From positions 682,001-746,000 of the forward strand of contig NZ_CP014315.1 in assembly GCF_001557535.2 (NCBI RefSeq): DNA of 64,000 bases, in the 5' to 3' direction. Both the position numbers and the translations under genes were made by a program. The notes under the pieces are model-generated. The model was not told the origin of the DNA, searched no databases, and saw only the letters and a list, made by a program, of their open reading frames with translations. Positions 9,271-19,183 of the stretch are shown here, in pieces (position 1 is the stretch's first letter; each line of letters begins with the position of its first letter). Source of the DNA: Burkholderia sp. PAMC 26561 (lineage in GTDB: Bacteria; Pseudomonadota; Gammaproteobacteria; Burkholderiales; Burkholderiaceae).

Positions 9271-9852
9271 ATGAAAAACATCATTCGTCCTGTGATCGTG
9301 TTGTTCGCGGCGTTGACCATTGTGACCGGGCTCGTATATCCGGTCGTGGTCACCGCCGTGGCTCACGCTGCGTTTCCGGGTCAGTCGAACGGCAGTGTGA
9401 TCGAGAAGAACGGCAAACCGATCGGCTCCGAACTCATCGGCCAGCAGTTCGATGCACCCGGTTATTTCTGGGGCCGTCTCTCGGCGACATCGCCGAATCC
9501 GTATAACCCGACTGCATCGGGCGGCTCGAATCTCGGCCCGACCAATCCCGCGCTTGCCGATGAAGTCAAAGGCCGCATCAGCGCGTTGCACGATGCCGAT
9601 CCCGCCAATACGGCCCCGGTTCCCGTCGATCTCGTGACCTCGTCGGGCAGCGGTCTCGATCCCGAGATCAGCCCCGCTGCGGCCGCATACCAGATCGACC
9701 GCGTCGCGAAGGCGCGCAAGCTCTCGCATAACGATGTCGATGCACTCGTTCAACGCGCGACCAGCGGCCGTCAATTCGGGATCCTCGGCGAAGCGCGTGT
9801 GAACGTGTTGAAGCTGAACCTCGCGCTTGACGAACTGAAGCCCGCAAGCTGA
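9271..9852 (+). CDS. kdpC: Potassium-transporting ATPase subunit C
   Basis: 193 residues with one N-terminal membrane helix ([20 protein letters not shown]) and the family motif [14 protein letters not shown] followed by [16 protein letters not shown]. KdpC assembles with KdpA and KdpB and promotes ATP binding. It lies 80 bases after kdpB. Its TGA overlaps the kdpD ATG (TGATG), so the structural operon continues into the sensor genes. Confidence 0.96.
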   Translation: MKNIIRPVIVLFAALTIVTGLVYPVVVTAVAHAAFPGQSNGSVIEKNGKPIGSELIGQQFDAPGYFWGRLSATSPNPYNPTASGGSNLGPTNPALADEVKGRISALHDADPANTAPVPVDLVTSSGSGLDPEISPAAAAYQIDRVAKARKLSHNDVDALVQRATSGRQFGILGEARVNVLKLNLALDELKPAS

Positions 9853-12647
9853 TGGACCGTCCCGACCCCGACGAGCTGCTCGACAAGATCCAGCGCGACG
9901 AAGAGAAGAAACAGCGCGGCAGGCTGAAGATTTTCTTCGGTGCATCGGCTGGTGTCGGGAAGACCTATGCGATGTTGCAGGCCGGGCGCCGGCGCCGCGA
10001 CGAAGGTATCGATACCGTTGTCGGTATTGTGGAGACGCATGGCAGGAAGGAGACGCTCGCGCTCGTCGAGGGGCTCGAAGCCGTACCGCTGACCACGTAT
10101 GAATATCGTGGACATCAGTTGCCCGAGTTCGACCTCGACGGCGCGCTCGCAAGAAAGCCGCAACTGATTCTCGTCGATGAACTCGCGCACTCGAATGTGC
10201 AGGGCGCGCGGCATCTGAAGCGCTGGCAGGATGTGTACGAGCTGCTCGATGCCGGCATCGACGTGTACACCACGGTCAACGTGCAGCACCTGGAAAGTCT
10301 CAACGATATCGTCGGGCAGATCACCGGCATTCGCGTGTGGGAGACCGTGCCGGATCGCGTATTCGATCTCGCCGATGAAGTTACGCTAGTCGACTTGCCG
10401 GCCGAAGAGCTGCTCGACCGGTTGAGGGACGGCAAGGTGTACTTGCCGCAACAAGCCGCCAATGCGGTCAAGAACTTTTTCCGCAAGGGCAATCTGATTG
10501 CGCTACGCGAACTCGCGCTGCGGCGTACCGCGGACCGGGTGGACGCGCAGATGCGCGAGTACCGCGCGGATCAATCGATCAGCCGGATCTGGCAGGCGCG
10601 CGAGCGGTTGATCGCGTGCATTGGTCCGGGTCCCGAAAGCGCCGCGCTGGTCCGCTCTGCCGCGCGCCTGGCCGCAAGCCTGAAGGCCGACTGGCTTGCT
10701 GTATATGTCGAGACGCCCAAGCTTCAACGTCTGCCCGACGTATGGCGCAAGCGTACGCTCGACGCACTCAAGCTCGCGTCCGAACTGGGCGCCGAAACGG
10801 TCACGCTCGACGGCACGGATGCGGCCGCGACGCTGGTTGCGTACGCGCGCATGCGCAATGTATCGAAGATCGTGGCAGGCGCCTCCGATGCCCCTACATG
10901 GCGGCGCGTCTTCGATCAGCCCGTTGCGGAATCGATTGTCCGGTTCGCCAACGATATCGATGTGACCCTGGTCGGCGCGGGCGCGGCGAAACAAGCGAGC
11001 GAGCAGGGTGAGCGCATGCCGAGGTTCTCGGGCGTCTTGAACGAAGACCGCTCGCCGCCCAATGCGTATTTCCATACGGTTGCAGTCGGAGTCGGTATTA
11101 CAGCGGTGGCACGGCTGTTGTCGCATCACATCGATCTGACGAACCTTGTGATGTTGTATCTGCTCGGTGTGGTCTATGCCGCTGTTCGGCTGGGGCGCGG
11201 CCCGGGTGTGCTGCTCTCGTTCCTGAGCGTCGCCGCATTCGATTTCTTTTTTGTTCCGCCGGAGATGTCTTTCGCGGTATCGGACACGCAGTATTTGCTG
11301 ACGTTCTTTGTGATGCTGCTCACATCACTGACAATCAGCCAACTCACGTCTAACCTGCGCCGTCAGGCGCGGGTTGCGTCATTACGCGAGCGCCGCACCG
11401 GCGCCATGTATGCGATGACGCGCGAACTTGGCGGCGCGTTGATGACGGAGCAGATCATCGAAATAGGATCGCGGCATGTGGGCGAGATTTTCCAGGCCAA
11501 GGTCGCGGTCCTTCTCCCGGACAGCACGGAGAAGGTCCGGCAGAAGATGGATGATCCCGACCCGCAAGTGACGCTCGATGCGTCCGGGCTCGACCTGGAC
11601 ATTGCGCAATGGGTGTACGACCAGCAGAAGCCGGCAGGACGCGGCACGGATACGTTGCCTGCAAGCCATGCGCTGTATCTGCCGCTGAAGGCGCCAATGC
11701 GTACGCGTGGCGTCCTCGCGCTGATCACCGCAAACCCGGAAGAACTCGCGGTGCCCGAGCAGCAACGCATGATCGATACCTTCGCTTCGCAAATCGCGCT
11801 GGCGCTGGAACGCGTGCATTACGTCGAGATCGCGCAGGACGCATTGGTGAACATGGAGTCGGAGCGCATGCGCAACTCGCTTTTGTCGGCCATCTCGCAC
11901 GATTTGCGCACGCCGCTTACTTCGATTGTCGGCTTTGCATCCATGCTTGAAGAACAGCGCCGCGCGCCCGATGCCGCCTCCGACAACTCCCGCGAGCTGG
12001 TTCATGCAATCCATGAAGAGGCGCTGCGCATGAGCGGGCTTGTGACCAACCTGCTGGATATGGCGCGCCTGCAGGCGGGAAGCATACGGCTCAATCGCCA
12101 GTGGCTCATGCTCGAAGAAGTGGTCGGTGCAGCGCTCGCGGTGTGCCGCCGAACGCTTGCGGGACATCCTGTGCAAGTGGGTGTGCCCGCGGATCTTCCG
12201 CTGATACAACTCGACGCGGTTCTGATGGAACGCCTGCTTGCAAACCTGTTCGAGAACGCGGCCAAATACACGCCGACCGGAGCGGGCCTCTTCATCAAGG
12301 CGGCGGTCGAAGACCATGACGGCGAGCGCTTCGTGAGGGTGTGCGTGGATGACGACGGACCCGGCTTGCCCTCGGGCATCCAGCCCATTCTCTTCGATAA
12401 ATTCACGCGCGGCGAAAAGGAGTCGGCCAAGCCGGGAATCGGTCTGGGTCTCGCGATTTGCCGCGCGATAGTCGAAGCGCATGGAGGAAAGATCGGCGCT
12501 GAAAACCGCCGGGGCGCTGACGGACACGTGCTGGGTGCGCGTTTCTGGTTCACGTTGCCGGCAAGCGGAACGCCGCCCTTCGAAGCCCTTCCCGATGAAA
12601 GCAGTGCCGAGCCGCCAGATGTTGCATCGAACGCGGACCGCCCATGA
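9852..12647 (+). CDS. kdpD: Osmosensitive K+ channel sensor histidine kinase
   Basis: 931 residues, slightly longer than E. coli KdpD. The N-terminal KdpD domain has a Walker A-like GASAGVGKT (30-38) and Walker B-like LILVDELAH. A universal-stress-protein-like segment follows, then four closely spaced membrane helices (~400-500), a GAF-like region, the H-box AISHDLRTPL (His ~683), and N, G1 and G2 boxes (NLFENAAKYTP, DDDGPGLP, GIGLGLAI). It senses K+ limitation and phosphorylates KdpE. Start and stop both overlap neighbours, so kdpC, kdpD and kdpE are translationally coupled. Confidence 0.96.
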   Translation: MDRPDPDELLDKIQRDEEKKQRGRLKIFFGASAGVGKTYAMLQAGRRRRDEGIDTVVGIVETHGRKETLALVEGLEAVPLTTYEYRGHQLPEFDLDGALARKPQLILVDELAHSNVQGARHLKRWQDVYELLDAGIDVYTTVNVQHLESLNDIVGQITGIRVWETVPDRVFDLADEVTLVDLPAEELLDRLRDGKVYLPQQAANAVKNFFRKGNLIALRELALRRTADRVDAQMREYRADQSISRIWQARERLIACIGPGPESAALVRSAARLAASLKADWLAVYVETPKLQRLPDVWRKRTLDALKLASELGAETVTLDGTDAAATLVAYARMRNVSKIVAGASDAPTWRRVFDQPVAESIVRFANDIDVTLVGAGAAKQASEQGERMPRFSGVLNEDRSPPNAYFHTVAVGVGITAVARLLSHHIDLTNLVMLYLLGVVYAAVRLGRGPGVLLSFLSVAAFDFFFVPPEMSFAVSDTQYLLTFFVMLLTSLTISQLTSNLRRQARVASLRERRTGAMYAMTRELGGALMTEQIIEIGSRHVGEIFQAKVAVLLPDSTEKVRQKMDDPDPQVTLDASGLDLDIAQWVYDQQKPAGRGTDTLPASHALYLPLKAPMRTRGVLALITANPEELAVPEQQRMIDTFASQIALALERVHYVEIAQDALVNMESERMRNSLLSAISHDLRTPLTSIVGFASMLEEQRRAPDAASDNSRELVHAIHEEALRMSGLVTNLLDMARLQAGSIRLNRQWLMLEEVVGAALAVCRRTLAGHPVQVGVPADLPLIQLDAVLMERLLANLFENAAKYTPTGAGLFIKAAVEDHDGERFVRVCVDDDGPGLPSGIQPILFDKFTRGEKESAKPGIGLGLAICRAIVEAHGGKIGAENRRGADGHVLGARFWFTLPASGTPPFEALPDESSAEPPDVASNADRP

Positions 12648-13342
12648 GCGAGCCCACGTTGACCGTCGTCGTGATCGAGGACGACAAGCAGATTCGCCGG
12701 TTCGTACGCACGACGCTGGAAGCGCAAGGCATGAATGTGTTCGAAGCGGAAACCGGGCAGCAGGGCTTGCGAGAAGCGGCCTTTCGTTTGCCGGACCTGA
12801 TCGTGGTCGATCTGGGTTTGCCGGATACTGATGGCATCGATGTCATTCGGGAGTTACGCACTTGGACCGAGCAACCTGTGATCGTGCTGTCGGCGCGAAC
12901 CCATGAGGACGCAAAGGTCGCGGCGCTCGACGCCGGCGCGGACGATTACCTCACGAAACCCTTTGGCGTGTCCGAGCTTCTTGCGCGCATCCGCGCGCAG
13001 TTGCGGCGGCGAAATCGTGGTGGCCAGCAGGAAACGCCGCAGGTGCGCTTTGGCACGGTCACGGTGGATCTGTCGGAAAGACGGGTCACGCGCGATGGTG
13101 CGCAGATACATCTCACGCCCATCGAATATCGGTTGTTGACAACGCTGGCCCGCCACGCCGGCCGCGTGATTACGCATCAGCAGTTGCTGCGGGAAGTGTG
13201 GGGACCTGCATATGTGGAGAACCAGCATTACCTGCGCGTTTATATGGGGCATCTCAGGCACAAGCTGGAAGCCGATCCCACGCAACCCCTGCATATCTTG
13301 ACCGAGACCGGCGTTGGCTACAGGCTGGCAGGGACGCAATAG
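12644..13342 (+). CDS. kdpE: KDP operon transcriptional response regulator
   Basis: 232 residues of the OmpR/PhoB class. The receiver domain (1-120) has the acidic pocket EDD at 12-14 and phospho-acceptor Asp56 in VVDLGLPD. The C-terminal winged-helix domain (~130-232) has TPIEYRLLTTLARHAGRVIT and HYLRVYMGHLRHKLE. KdpE is phosphorylated by KdpD and activates kdpFABC, presumably at the operator near 4910. The ATGA overlap with kdpD fixes the start. No strong terminator is evident immediately downstream. Confidence 0.96.
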   Translation: MSEPTLTVVVIEDDKQIRRFVRTTLEAQGMNVFEAETGQQGLREAAFRLPDLIVVDLGLPDTDGIDVIRELRTWTEQPVIVLSARTHEDAKVAALDAGADDYLTKPFGVSELLARIRAQLRRRNRGGQQETPQVRFGTVTVDLSERRVTRDGAQIHLTPIEYRLLTTLARHAGRVITHQQLLREVWGPAYVENQHYLRVYMGHLRHKLEADPTQPLHILTETGVGYRLAGTQ

Positions 13343-13732
13343 TGAATCGCTGACTTTGACGCGTTATTGATAGCGGATGCCACACTTTTATCCTGATCGA
13401 TACGTCAAGCAGCGTAGCCTTCGCGAACTCTCATCGCTTGACTCCGCAATGCATTCACTTCGAGCACTGAAAGCGCGCGCCAAAGCCTAGGCGCAGCGCG
13501 TGGCTTTTCATATGCGTCAGTTCTCGGCGAGCCTGCATGCGTCGAGGGATGAGTCGACCAAGGCGCCTTGAGATGATCTTTACGCACAGGGGCGTGGATT
13601 TTCCAAAGTATTGATGTCGCGCCTGCTTTAATTGAATTGCATCAAGCCGTTTGCCCCCGGGCCTAAGCCCGCTGCAAATGAATACACCAGAACAACCAAG
13701 AGTGCACAACCGTGTTGAAGCTTCATACCGCG
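13343..13732. other. Non-coding stretch after kdpE
   Basis: About 390 bases without a convincing gene. It contains a hairpin-like sequence at 13482-13507 (AAAGCC...GGCTTT with an inner GGCGC/GCGC pair), possibly a weak terminator for kdp. Short frames here lack codon bias. Confidence 0.4.
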
Positions 13733-14056
13733 ATGCGTATCAGGGGAACGGCCAAGGTCATTTGTGTGGCGATCGTCGCAAACCAGGTGATGACCTCCGC
13801 ATTTGCTTATGTCGTAAGCCAGCTCGACCCGAACACGCCGACCTTCGTCACGACTATTTTCAGCTTCGTTACTTGTGGGCTGGTGAGCATGTGGCTGCAG
13901 GGCGATGCCCGGCGCGCATATTTACGCGCTCGGGAGCAAGGATGCATTACGCCGGTCAGCAAGACTAATCCGGCGCTCAAGATCTCGCCGGACTGCCCCA
14001 AGCCCTGGCTAGTGATTCTGCATATAGAAATGAATCCGGCAGCAGTAGGTTTGTAG
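13733..14056 (+). CDS. Possible small two-helix membrane protein (doubtful)
   Basis: A frame of about 107 residues with two hydrophobic stretches: VICVAIVANQVMTSAFAYVV and TFVTTIFSFVTCGLVSMWL. They are joined by a short polar loop and followed by a basic, cytoplasmic-looking tail. The ATG at 13733 starts just before the first helix; a GTG at 13712 is an alternative, and neither has a clear ribosome-binding site. No family was recognised. It lies alone between kdpE and a convergent small ORF, so genomic context gives no help. Confidence 0.4.
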   Translation: MRIRGTAKVICVAIVANQVMTSAFAYVVSQLDPNTPTFVTTIFSFVTCGLVSMWLQGDARRAYLRAREQGCITPVSKTNPALKISPDCPKPWLVILHIEMNPAAVGL

Positions 14057-14077
14057 ATTGCCTGCTTAGGCGTCGGT

Positions 14078-14377
14078 TTACTTGTTGCTCCCCGCGCCTG
14101 TTCCGTACAACCCATTGTTAAACCCGCCGGCGCCTTCGGTCTTATGTTGCTTGCCCGCAGTCATGCCTCGCGCGTTGCCGGTAGCGTCCTTCGATTGCGG
14201 CTTGAGCGACTCGTGTACGGTGGATGTGGACGCGTCAGGCGAGGTTCCGGCCGCCGATGTCCGGTTATCCTGTGACGAGCTTCCGTTTCCTTGCGAAATC
14301 TGCGCAAGGCTGTACGTGCTGACATCCGCTCGCTCATGCGAGGGCGCACGATATTGGCATCGGATAATCCTCCACAT
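14078..14377 (-). CDS. Small hydrophilic protein ending NNGLYGTGAGSNK, N-terminus uncertain
   Basis: A minus-strand frame of 99 residues. The last ~75 residues are rich in Ser, Asn, Gly, Thr and Lys (QISQGNGSSSQDNRTSAAG...), with the ending KTEGAGGFNNGLYGTGAGSNK-like. Small exported proteins with a very similar Y-G-T-G-A-G-x-N-K tail occur in Burkholderia relatives. Those normally begin with a signal peptide, which is not visible here: the first ~25 residues (MWRIIRCQYRAPSH) look non-coding. The gene may therefore be N-terminally damaged or start at an unrecognised codon nearer 14310. Confidence 0.4.
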   Translation of the reverse strand: MWRIIRCQYRAPSHERADVSTYSLAQISQGNGSSSQDNRTSAAGTSPDASTSTVHESLKPQSKDATGNARGMTAGKQHKTEGAGGFNNGLYGTGAGSNK

Positions 14378-14567
14378 TCTTCCGCCAGTGCTCGCGCGTG
14401 CGCTTCGTATGCGGCTTCGAGAGAGGGAGGGAGACCGTTTACTTGGAAAAACGCCGATTTTCGGGAAAACCCTCCCGTGTAATTCCCATCGGACGGGAAT
14501 CGTATTTTTGAAACGTGGGAATTATCTGGCATTCTGAATTCCGTCGCCATTTCGCTTTCAACCTCTT

Positions 14568-15317
14568 ATGGACACGGAAAATACCGTCACCGGTGCAGAA
14601 CGCGTTCTGCTGGTTTTGTCGGCGCTTGCCAGCCATGGGAAGGCAATGTCCGTCAAAGATTTGCTGGGGGTGACGGGACTCGCGCAAAGCACCCTGTACC
14701 GGCAGATTGCGTTGCTCAAGCGCTGGGGGTTCGTCTCGGAGAATGCGGGGTATTACGCACCCGGTCCCATCAGTCTGCAGCTCGCGCTCGGCTTCGACGG
14801 CAATTCGCTGCTGGTCGAGGCCAGCCGCAACGAGATGCAGCAGCTCGCGCGCTTTTCACAGGAGAGCATTGGCCTTGTCGTCGCGGTGAACAACCAGGTG
14901 ATGTGCCTTGAGATGATCGACAGCCGGCACTCGCTGCGGTGCTCATTTGAAAAGGGCCGGGCCGTGGCGTTGAAGGCGGGTGCATCGGCGAAATCATTGC
15001 TGGCCTTCATGCCCGAGCGAGCGCGCACGGATGCCCTCGACAGCATGTTTCACGACGACATTGCCGACCGCGCCACGATAGAAGCCGAACTGGAGCAGAT
15101 TCGCACGCAGGGGTTTGCCGTCAGCGACAGCGAGGTCGATCCGGGCGTGTGGGGCGTGAGCGTGCCGATCTATCATCGCGCGGGGCGTGCGGCCAGCAGC
15201 AGCGCGTCAATCACGCTGATGGCGCCGTCCACGCGCGCGGCCGGCCGCGAAAGGCAATTCATTGACGCGACGCTGCGATCCGCCCGCGCAATTTCCGAAC
15301 ACATGCAAACCGACTAA
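14568..15317 (+). CDS. IclR-family transcriptional regulator
   Basis: 249 residues. The N-terminal winged helix-turn-helix (about 10-65, MSVKDLLGVTGLAQSTLYRQIALLKRW as its core) is followed by an IclR effector-binding domain (~80-245) with LKAGASAKSLLAFMP and the late SDSEVDPGVWGVSVPI motif. It lies 43 bases before the amino-acid ABC transporter genes in the same direction and probably controls them, with the imported amino acid or a breakdown product as ligand. The target and sign of regulation are inferred. Confidence 0.9.
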   Translation: MDTENTVTGAERVLLVLSALASHGKAMSVKDLLGVTGLAQSTLYRQIALLKRWGFVSENAGYYAPGPISLQLALGFDGNSLLVEASRNEMQQLARFSQESIGLVVAVNNQVMCLEMIDSRHSLRCSFEKGRAVALKAGASAKSLLAFMPERARTDALDSMFHDDIADRATIEAELEQIRTQGFAVSDSEVDPGVWGVSVPIYHRAGRAASSSASITLMAPSTRAAGRERQFIDATLRSARAISEHMQTD

Positions 15318-15360
15318 TCCGCTAGAGCCACGCTGGTCCAAACCTTGAAGGAGTTTCCAA

Positions 15361-16116
15361 ATGAAGCTAAACCGATTGCTCGCCCTCACGTGCCTCACGC
15401 TGGCCACCACTTTTGCGGCGCTGCCGGGCATCGCCTCAGCGCAAGTTCCGGCTGTGCTGCGGGTCGCCACGGATGCCACGTTCCCGCCAATGGAATTCAG
15501 CCAGGACGGCGCACGCGCCGGTTTCGATATCGATGTAATGAATGCGCTCGCCAAGACGATGGGAACACGCGTCGAATGGACTGACATCGACTTCAAAGGC
15601 TTGATTCCGGGTTTGATTGCACATCGCTTCGATGCCGCCATCTCCGCCATCTACATCACTGACGAACGCAGCAAGGTGGTTGATTTCGTCGAACCATACT
15701 ATGCAGGTGGACTCGTGGCGCTGGTGAAGAGCACTTCGCCGATCAAGACGATGGCCGACCTGAATGGCAAGAAAGTCTCGGTGCAAGTCGGCACGAAGTC
15801 GGTCAACTTCCTGCGTGACAACTACCCGCAAATCACGCGTGTCGAAGTTGAAAAGAACCAGGAAATGTTCGATCTGGTCGGCATTGGCCGGGCCGACGGC
15901 GCAGTAACCGGCAAGCCGGCTGCATTGCAACTGGCCAAGACACGCCCCGGCTTCCGGGTGCTCGACAAGCAGTTGACGACCGAGGAATACGGTATTGCCG
16001 TGCGCAAGGACGAGCCGGAATTGAAGACCGCATTCAACGCCGCGCTGGGGAAGATCAAGGCGGACGGCACCTATGCGGCAATCGTCAAGAAATGGTTCGG
16101 CGCTGCTGCTCAATAA
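15361..16116 (+). CDS. Polar amino-acid ABC transporter substrate-binding protein
   Basis: 251 residues of the SBP_bac_3 class. A signal peptide (MKLNRLLALTCLTLATTFAA, cleavage after IASA) is followed by RVATDATFPPMEF, GFDIDVMNALAKTMG, and the C-terminal YGIAVRKDEPELKTAFNAAL typical of histidine, arginine or glutamine receptors. AAGGAGTTTCCAA precedes the ATG. It is the first gene of a binding protein-permease-ATPase-hydrolase operon. Specificity cannot be read directly; the linked formimidoylglutamase gene points to histidine or a related compound. Confidence 0.92.
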   Translation: MKLNRLLALTCLTLATTFAALPGIASAQVPAVLRVATDATFPPMEFSQDGARAGFDIDVMNALAKTMGTRVEWTDIDFKGLIPGLIAHRFDAAISAIYITDERSKVVDFVEPYYAGGLVALVKSTSPIKTMADLNGKKVSVQVGTKSVNFLRDNYPQITRVEVEKNQEMFDLVGIGRADGAVTGKPAALQLAKTRPGFRVLDKQLTTEEYGIAVRKDEPELKTAFNAALGKIKADGTYAAIVKKWFGAAAQ

Positions 16117-16132
16117 CCCGCGAGTCATAGAC

Positions 16133-16801
16133 ATGGAACTCGATTTTTCGCCGGTCATTGCCGGCTGGGCAGACATCGTGCACGGGACGGTGACGACGGT
16201 GGAAGTGACAGCAGCCGCGCTCGCGCTGAGTTGCGTGCTTGGGCTGCTCATCGGCATCGGGCGGCTCACGCCGCAACGCCGGATCGTGTACGGTTTCTGC
16301 ACCGCTTATCTGACGTTTTTCCGCGGCACGCCCTTGCTCGTGCAACTGTTCTTGCTGTTTTTTGGTTTGCCGCAATTCAACATCCTGCTGCCGGCGTTCT
16401 TGTGCGGGGTATTGGGTCTCGGACTTTATTCGGCAGCCTATGTGTCCGAGATCGTGCGCGGGGCGATCCAGTCGGTCGACCGCGGGCAAATGGAGGCAGC
16501 CCGGTCAATCGGCATGTCCTCGGGACAGGCGATGCGTGCAATCATTCTTCCCCAAGCGGTTGTGCGGATGATCCCGCCACTGGGTAATGAATTCATCGCC
16601 TTGATCAAGAATTCGGCGCTCGTGTCATTGCTGACCATTGACGATCTGATGCACGAAGGACAGAAGATCATTAGTGTGTCGTACCGTTCACTCGAAGTGT
16701 ATCTGGCCATTGCGCTGGTTTATCTCGTGTTGACGCAGGCGACGAATTACGCGCTTCACCGGGTCGAGCATCGGCTGCGCGCAGGAGGAATGGTGCAATG
16801 A
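16133..16801 (+). CDS. Amino-acid ABC transporter permease (HisM/HisQ type)
   Basis: 222 residues with about five membrane helices and the EAA loop ([20 protein letters not shown]) that contacts the ATPase. [19 protein letters not shown] is a hallmark of the HisMQ family. The frame is open upstream of 16133, but the ATG there begins [12 protein letters not shown], a typical start shortly after the binding-protein stop. Only one permease gene is present, so it may function as a homodimer. It overlaps the ATPase gene by four bases. Confidence 0.92.
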   Translation: MELDFSPVIAGWADIVHGTVTTVEVTAAALALSCVLGLLIGIGRLTPQRRIVYGFCTAYLTFFRGTPLLVQLFLLFFGLPQFNILLPAFLCGVLGLGLYSAAYVSEIVRGAIQSVDRGQMEAARSIGMSSGQAMRAIILPQAVVRMIPPLGNEFIALIKNSALVSLLTIDDLMHEGQKIISVSYRSLEVYLAIALVYLVLTQATNYALHRVEHRLRAGGMVQ

Positions 16802-17565
16802 ACAACACGTCCCAACCTATCGTTCAGATTCGCGGGCTGACCAAATCGTTTGGCTCGCACGTTGTGCTCAACGGTATCGACTTCGACATTCAGCCGCAGC
16901 AAGTGGTCGTTGTCATCGGACCCAGCGGTTCGGGAAAAAGTACGTTTCTGCGCTGCTGTAACGGTCTGGAACAAGCCGAAGGTGGCACCATCGATATCTG
17001 TGGTCATCGTCTGGTCGATCAGGGCGTCATGCTGAAAGAGCATTCACTTAACGAATTGCGTACCGAAGTTGGCATGGTGTTCCAGTCTTTCAATCTGTTT
17101 CCGCATCTGTCGGTACTGCATAACATTACCGTTGGTACCCGGATGCTGCGCGGCGCGAGCAAGGCTGACGCCGAAGCGGCTGCGCTCGCGCTGCTTGAGA
17201 AGGTCGGTCTCGCACACAAGGCGCACGTGATGCCTGCTAGTCTCTCGGGCGGTCAGAAGCAGCGTGTCGCGATAGCCCGCGCACTGGCCATGCAGCCGCG
17301 CGTCATGCTGTTCGACGAACCGACTTCCGCGCTCGATCCCGAACTCGTCGGCGAGGTGCTGCAGGTCATGAAGCTGCTCGCCAGCGAAGGCATGACCATG
17401 GTGGTCGTCACACACGAAATGAACTTTGCGAAAGAAGTTGCTGACACTGTGGTGGTGATGGACGGCGGGGTGATCGTCGAGGCGGGGCCGCCTTCGGAGA
17501 TATTTTCGGCGCCGTCGCAACCCCGCACTCGTGCGTTTTTACAAGCGGTGTTGTCACGCGCATGA
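16798..17565 (+). CDS. Amino-acid ABC transporter ATP-binding protein (HisP/GlnQ type)
   Basis: 255 residues. Walker [11 protein letters not shown]-loop [13 protein letters not shown], signature LSGGQKQR, Walker [13 protein letters not shown] and switch VVTHEM are all intact. The protein energises the adjacent permease. It overlaps both neighbours by four bases, including the formimidoylglutamase-like gene downstream, showing that transport and catabolism are a single transcription unit. Confidence 0.94.
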   Translation: MNNTSQPIVQIRGLTKSFGSHVVLNGIDFDIQPQQVVVVIGPSGSGKSTFLRCCNGLEQAEGGTIDICGHRLVDQGVMLKEHSLNELRTEVGMVFQSFNLFPHLSVLHNITVGTRMLRGASKADAEAAALALLEKVGLAHKAHVMPASLSGGQKQRVAIARALAMQPRVMLFDEPTSALDPELVGEVLQVMKLLASEGMTMVVVTHEMNFAKEVADTVVVMDGGVIVEAGPPSEIFSAPSQPRTRAFLQAVLSRA

Positions 17566-18497
17566 GCATTCCGTTCGACGAGAAAGTATGGATTGGCCGT
17601 ATCGACGACGAACCTGGTGATACGCGACGAGTCTTCAATCTGATCACGCGTTTCGGCGGCGAGTCGCTGGCGAAAAACACACCGGTGATCATTGGCTTCG
17701 GTTCGGATGAAGGTGTCCTGCGGAACCAGGGGCGCACTGGCGCCGCGCACGCGCCAAAGGAATTGCGGCGAGGGCTGGCCGGTTTGCCTGCGAAGGCGAT
17801 CGAGACAATATGCGATGCGGGCGATGTAGTTTGCGACGACGGCGACCTGGAGGGCGCGCAGGCAGAACTGGGTCGCGTGGTGAACAAGGTGCTGGCGTGC
17901 GGCGGCACTCCGCTGGTTTTGGGAGGTGGCCACGAGGTGGCGTGGGGCACCTATAGCGGTTTGCGAGCGCACTTGGGCAACACGCGCGCGCGCCGGCTCG
18001 TGATCGTGAACTTCGACGCGCACTTCGATCTCCGCCAGACGCGGCCTGGCAATTCGGGGACGCCGTTCGATCAGATTGCCTGCGACTGCGCCGCACGGGG
18101 ACTGGCGTTCAACTATGTATGCTTCGGCATCAGTGATCTTGCCAACACCGCTGCATTATTCGAGCGTGCGCGGCAACTCGACGTGCAGTACGTACTCGAC
18201 ATCGACATGCAGGAATCGCAACTGCCACAACGGCTGAGCCAACTGGAACAGTTGCTCGGCGCGGCCGATGACGTCTATCTGACCATCGATCTGGACGTGC
18301 TGCCGGGTTCGACGGCGCCTGGCGTGTCTGCGCCGGCAGTGTTGGGCGTACCGTTGTCGGTGGTCGAGGCTATGGTGCAGCGGGTCCGTGCATCAGGCAA
18401 ACTGCGGGCGGCGGATATCGCCGAATACAATCCGTCGCTGGACCAGGACAAGCGGACGGCGCGCGCGGCGGCGCGACTGGCTTACCGGTTGCTTTGA
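17562..18497 (+). CDS. hutG: Formimidoylglutamase-like arginase-family hydrolase
   Basis: 311 residues of the ureohydrolase (arginase/agmatinase/HutG) fold. The binuclear manganese ligands are all visible: His124 in GGGHEVAWG, Asp152/His154/Asp156 in NFDAHFDLR, and Asp243/Asp245 in TIDLDVLPG. The GGGHE and FDAHFDLR variants plus the sequence as a whole favour formimidoylglutamase, which hydrolyses N-formimino-L-glutamate to glutamate and formamide in histidine degradation. Agmatinase or guanidino-acid hydrolase activity is the main alternative. The other hut genes are not in the window. The gene is coupled to the transporter ATPase by an ATGA overlap. Confidence 0.82.
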   Translation: MSIPFDEKVWIGRIDDEPGDTRRVFNLITRFGGESLAKNTPVIIGFGSDEGVLRNQGRTGAAHAPKELRRGLAGLPAKAIETICDAGDVVCDDGDLEGAQAELGRVVNKVLACGGTPLVLGGGHEVAWGTYSGLRAHLGNTRARRLVIVNFDAHFDLRQTRPGNSGTPFDQIACDCAARGLAFNYVCFGISDLANTAALFERARQLDVQYVLDIDMQESQLPQRLSQLEQLLGAADDVYLTIDLDVLPGSTAPGVSAPAVLGVPLSVVEAMVQRVRASGKLRAADIAEYNPSLDQDKRTARAAARLAYRLL

Positions 18498-18517
18498 TCA
18501 ATCCGGGAAGACGAAAG

Positions 18518-19183
18518 TCAAACCGCATCGACCTGTGAAAGCGCAGCGATAAGGTCTCCGAACCGTTCGCCCTGGACCACGATATGTCCGCGCAACGCGG
18601 CGGCGGCCGCTTCGCCGTCGCCTTTCGCGAGGGCATCCACTACGGCCTCGTGTTCGCTGAAGGAAGCGCCCATGCGACCCTTCACTCTGAGTTGCAAGCG
18701 CCTGTACGGCCTGAGCAGCTTGTGAAGAGCTTTCGCCTGGTCGTGCAAGAAGCCGTTGTGACTTCCCTGGTAGATGAGGCAGTGGAAGCGCTCGTTCAAA
18801 TGATAATAATCGTCGGGGTCATCCGAGTCGCGTGCCTGCTCGCAGGCAAGATGCGCCGACCGTAGTTCGGCTAGCTGCGCTGCGTTCATGCGCCGCGCCG
18901 CTAGCCGGCCGCACATTGCTTCGAGTTCTGCCATCACCTCGAACATCTCGATCAGTCGATGCAAGCTGATCTTAGCCACGACCGCGCCGTGCCGCGGCCG
19001 CATCTCGACCATCCCCGCCGACGCGAGCTGCAGCAGCGCTTCCCGCACGGGAGTCCGCGACACCTGGAAACGAGCCGTCAGTTCAGCTTCATCGAGCGGT
19101 GCTCCGGGTGGCAGCGCGCCCGTCGCAATGTCTTCCTCAATCGATTCCCTTAGCTGGTCCGCGCGAGTGAGCTTGTTCGTCAT
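18518..19183 (-). CDS. GntR-family transcriptional regulator (FadR/FCD subfamily)
   Basis: 221 residues. The N-terminal winged helix (about 8-75) has PGAPLDEAELTARFQVSRTPVREALLQLASAGMVE spread across the HTH. The C-terminal FCD ligand-binding domain has the metal/ligand histidines in NERFHCLIY and SFSEHEAVVDALAKGD, and GHI near the end. It is convergent with the hutG-like gene, separated by 20 bases, and divergent from the lipoprotein hydrolase gene. It could regulate either side; FCD regulators usually sense small organic acids. Confidence 0.9.
   Translation of the reverse strand: MTNKLTRADQLRESIEEDIATGALPPGAPLDEAELTARFQVSRTPVREALLQLASAGMVEMRPRHGAVVAKISLHRLIEMFEVMAELEAMCGRLAARRMNAAQLAELRSAHLACEQARDSDDPDDYYHLNERFHCLIYQGSHNGFLHDQAKALHKLLRPYRRLQLRVKGRMGASFSEHEAVVDALAKGDGEAAAAALRGHIVVQGERFGDLIAALSQVDAV

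Noticed and set aside
14161..14550. 129-codon minus-strand frame between the doubtful secreted protein and IclR
   Set aside because: The second half is Arg-rich out-of-frame translation of the YGTGAGSNK frame, and the first half lies in the IclR upstream region. I could not find a start signal or family.
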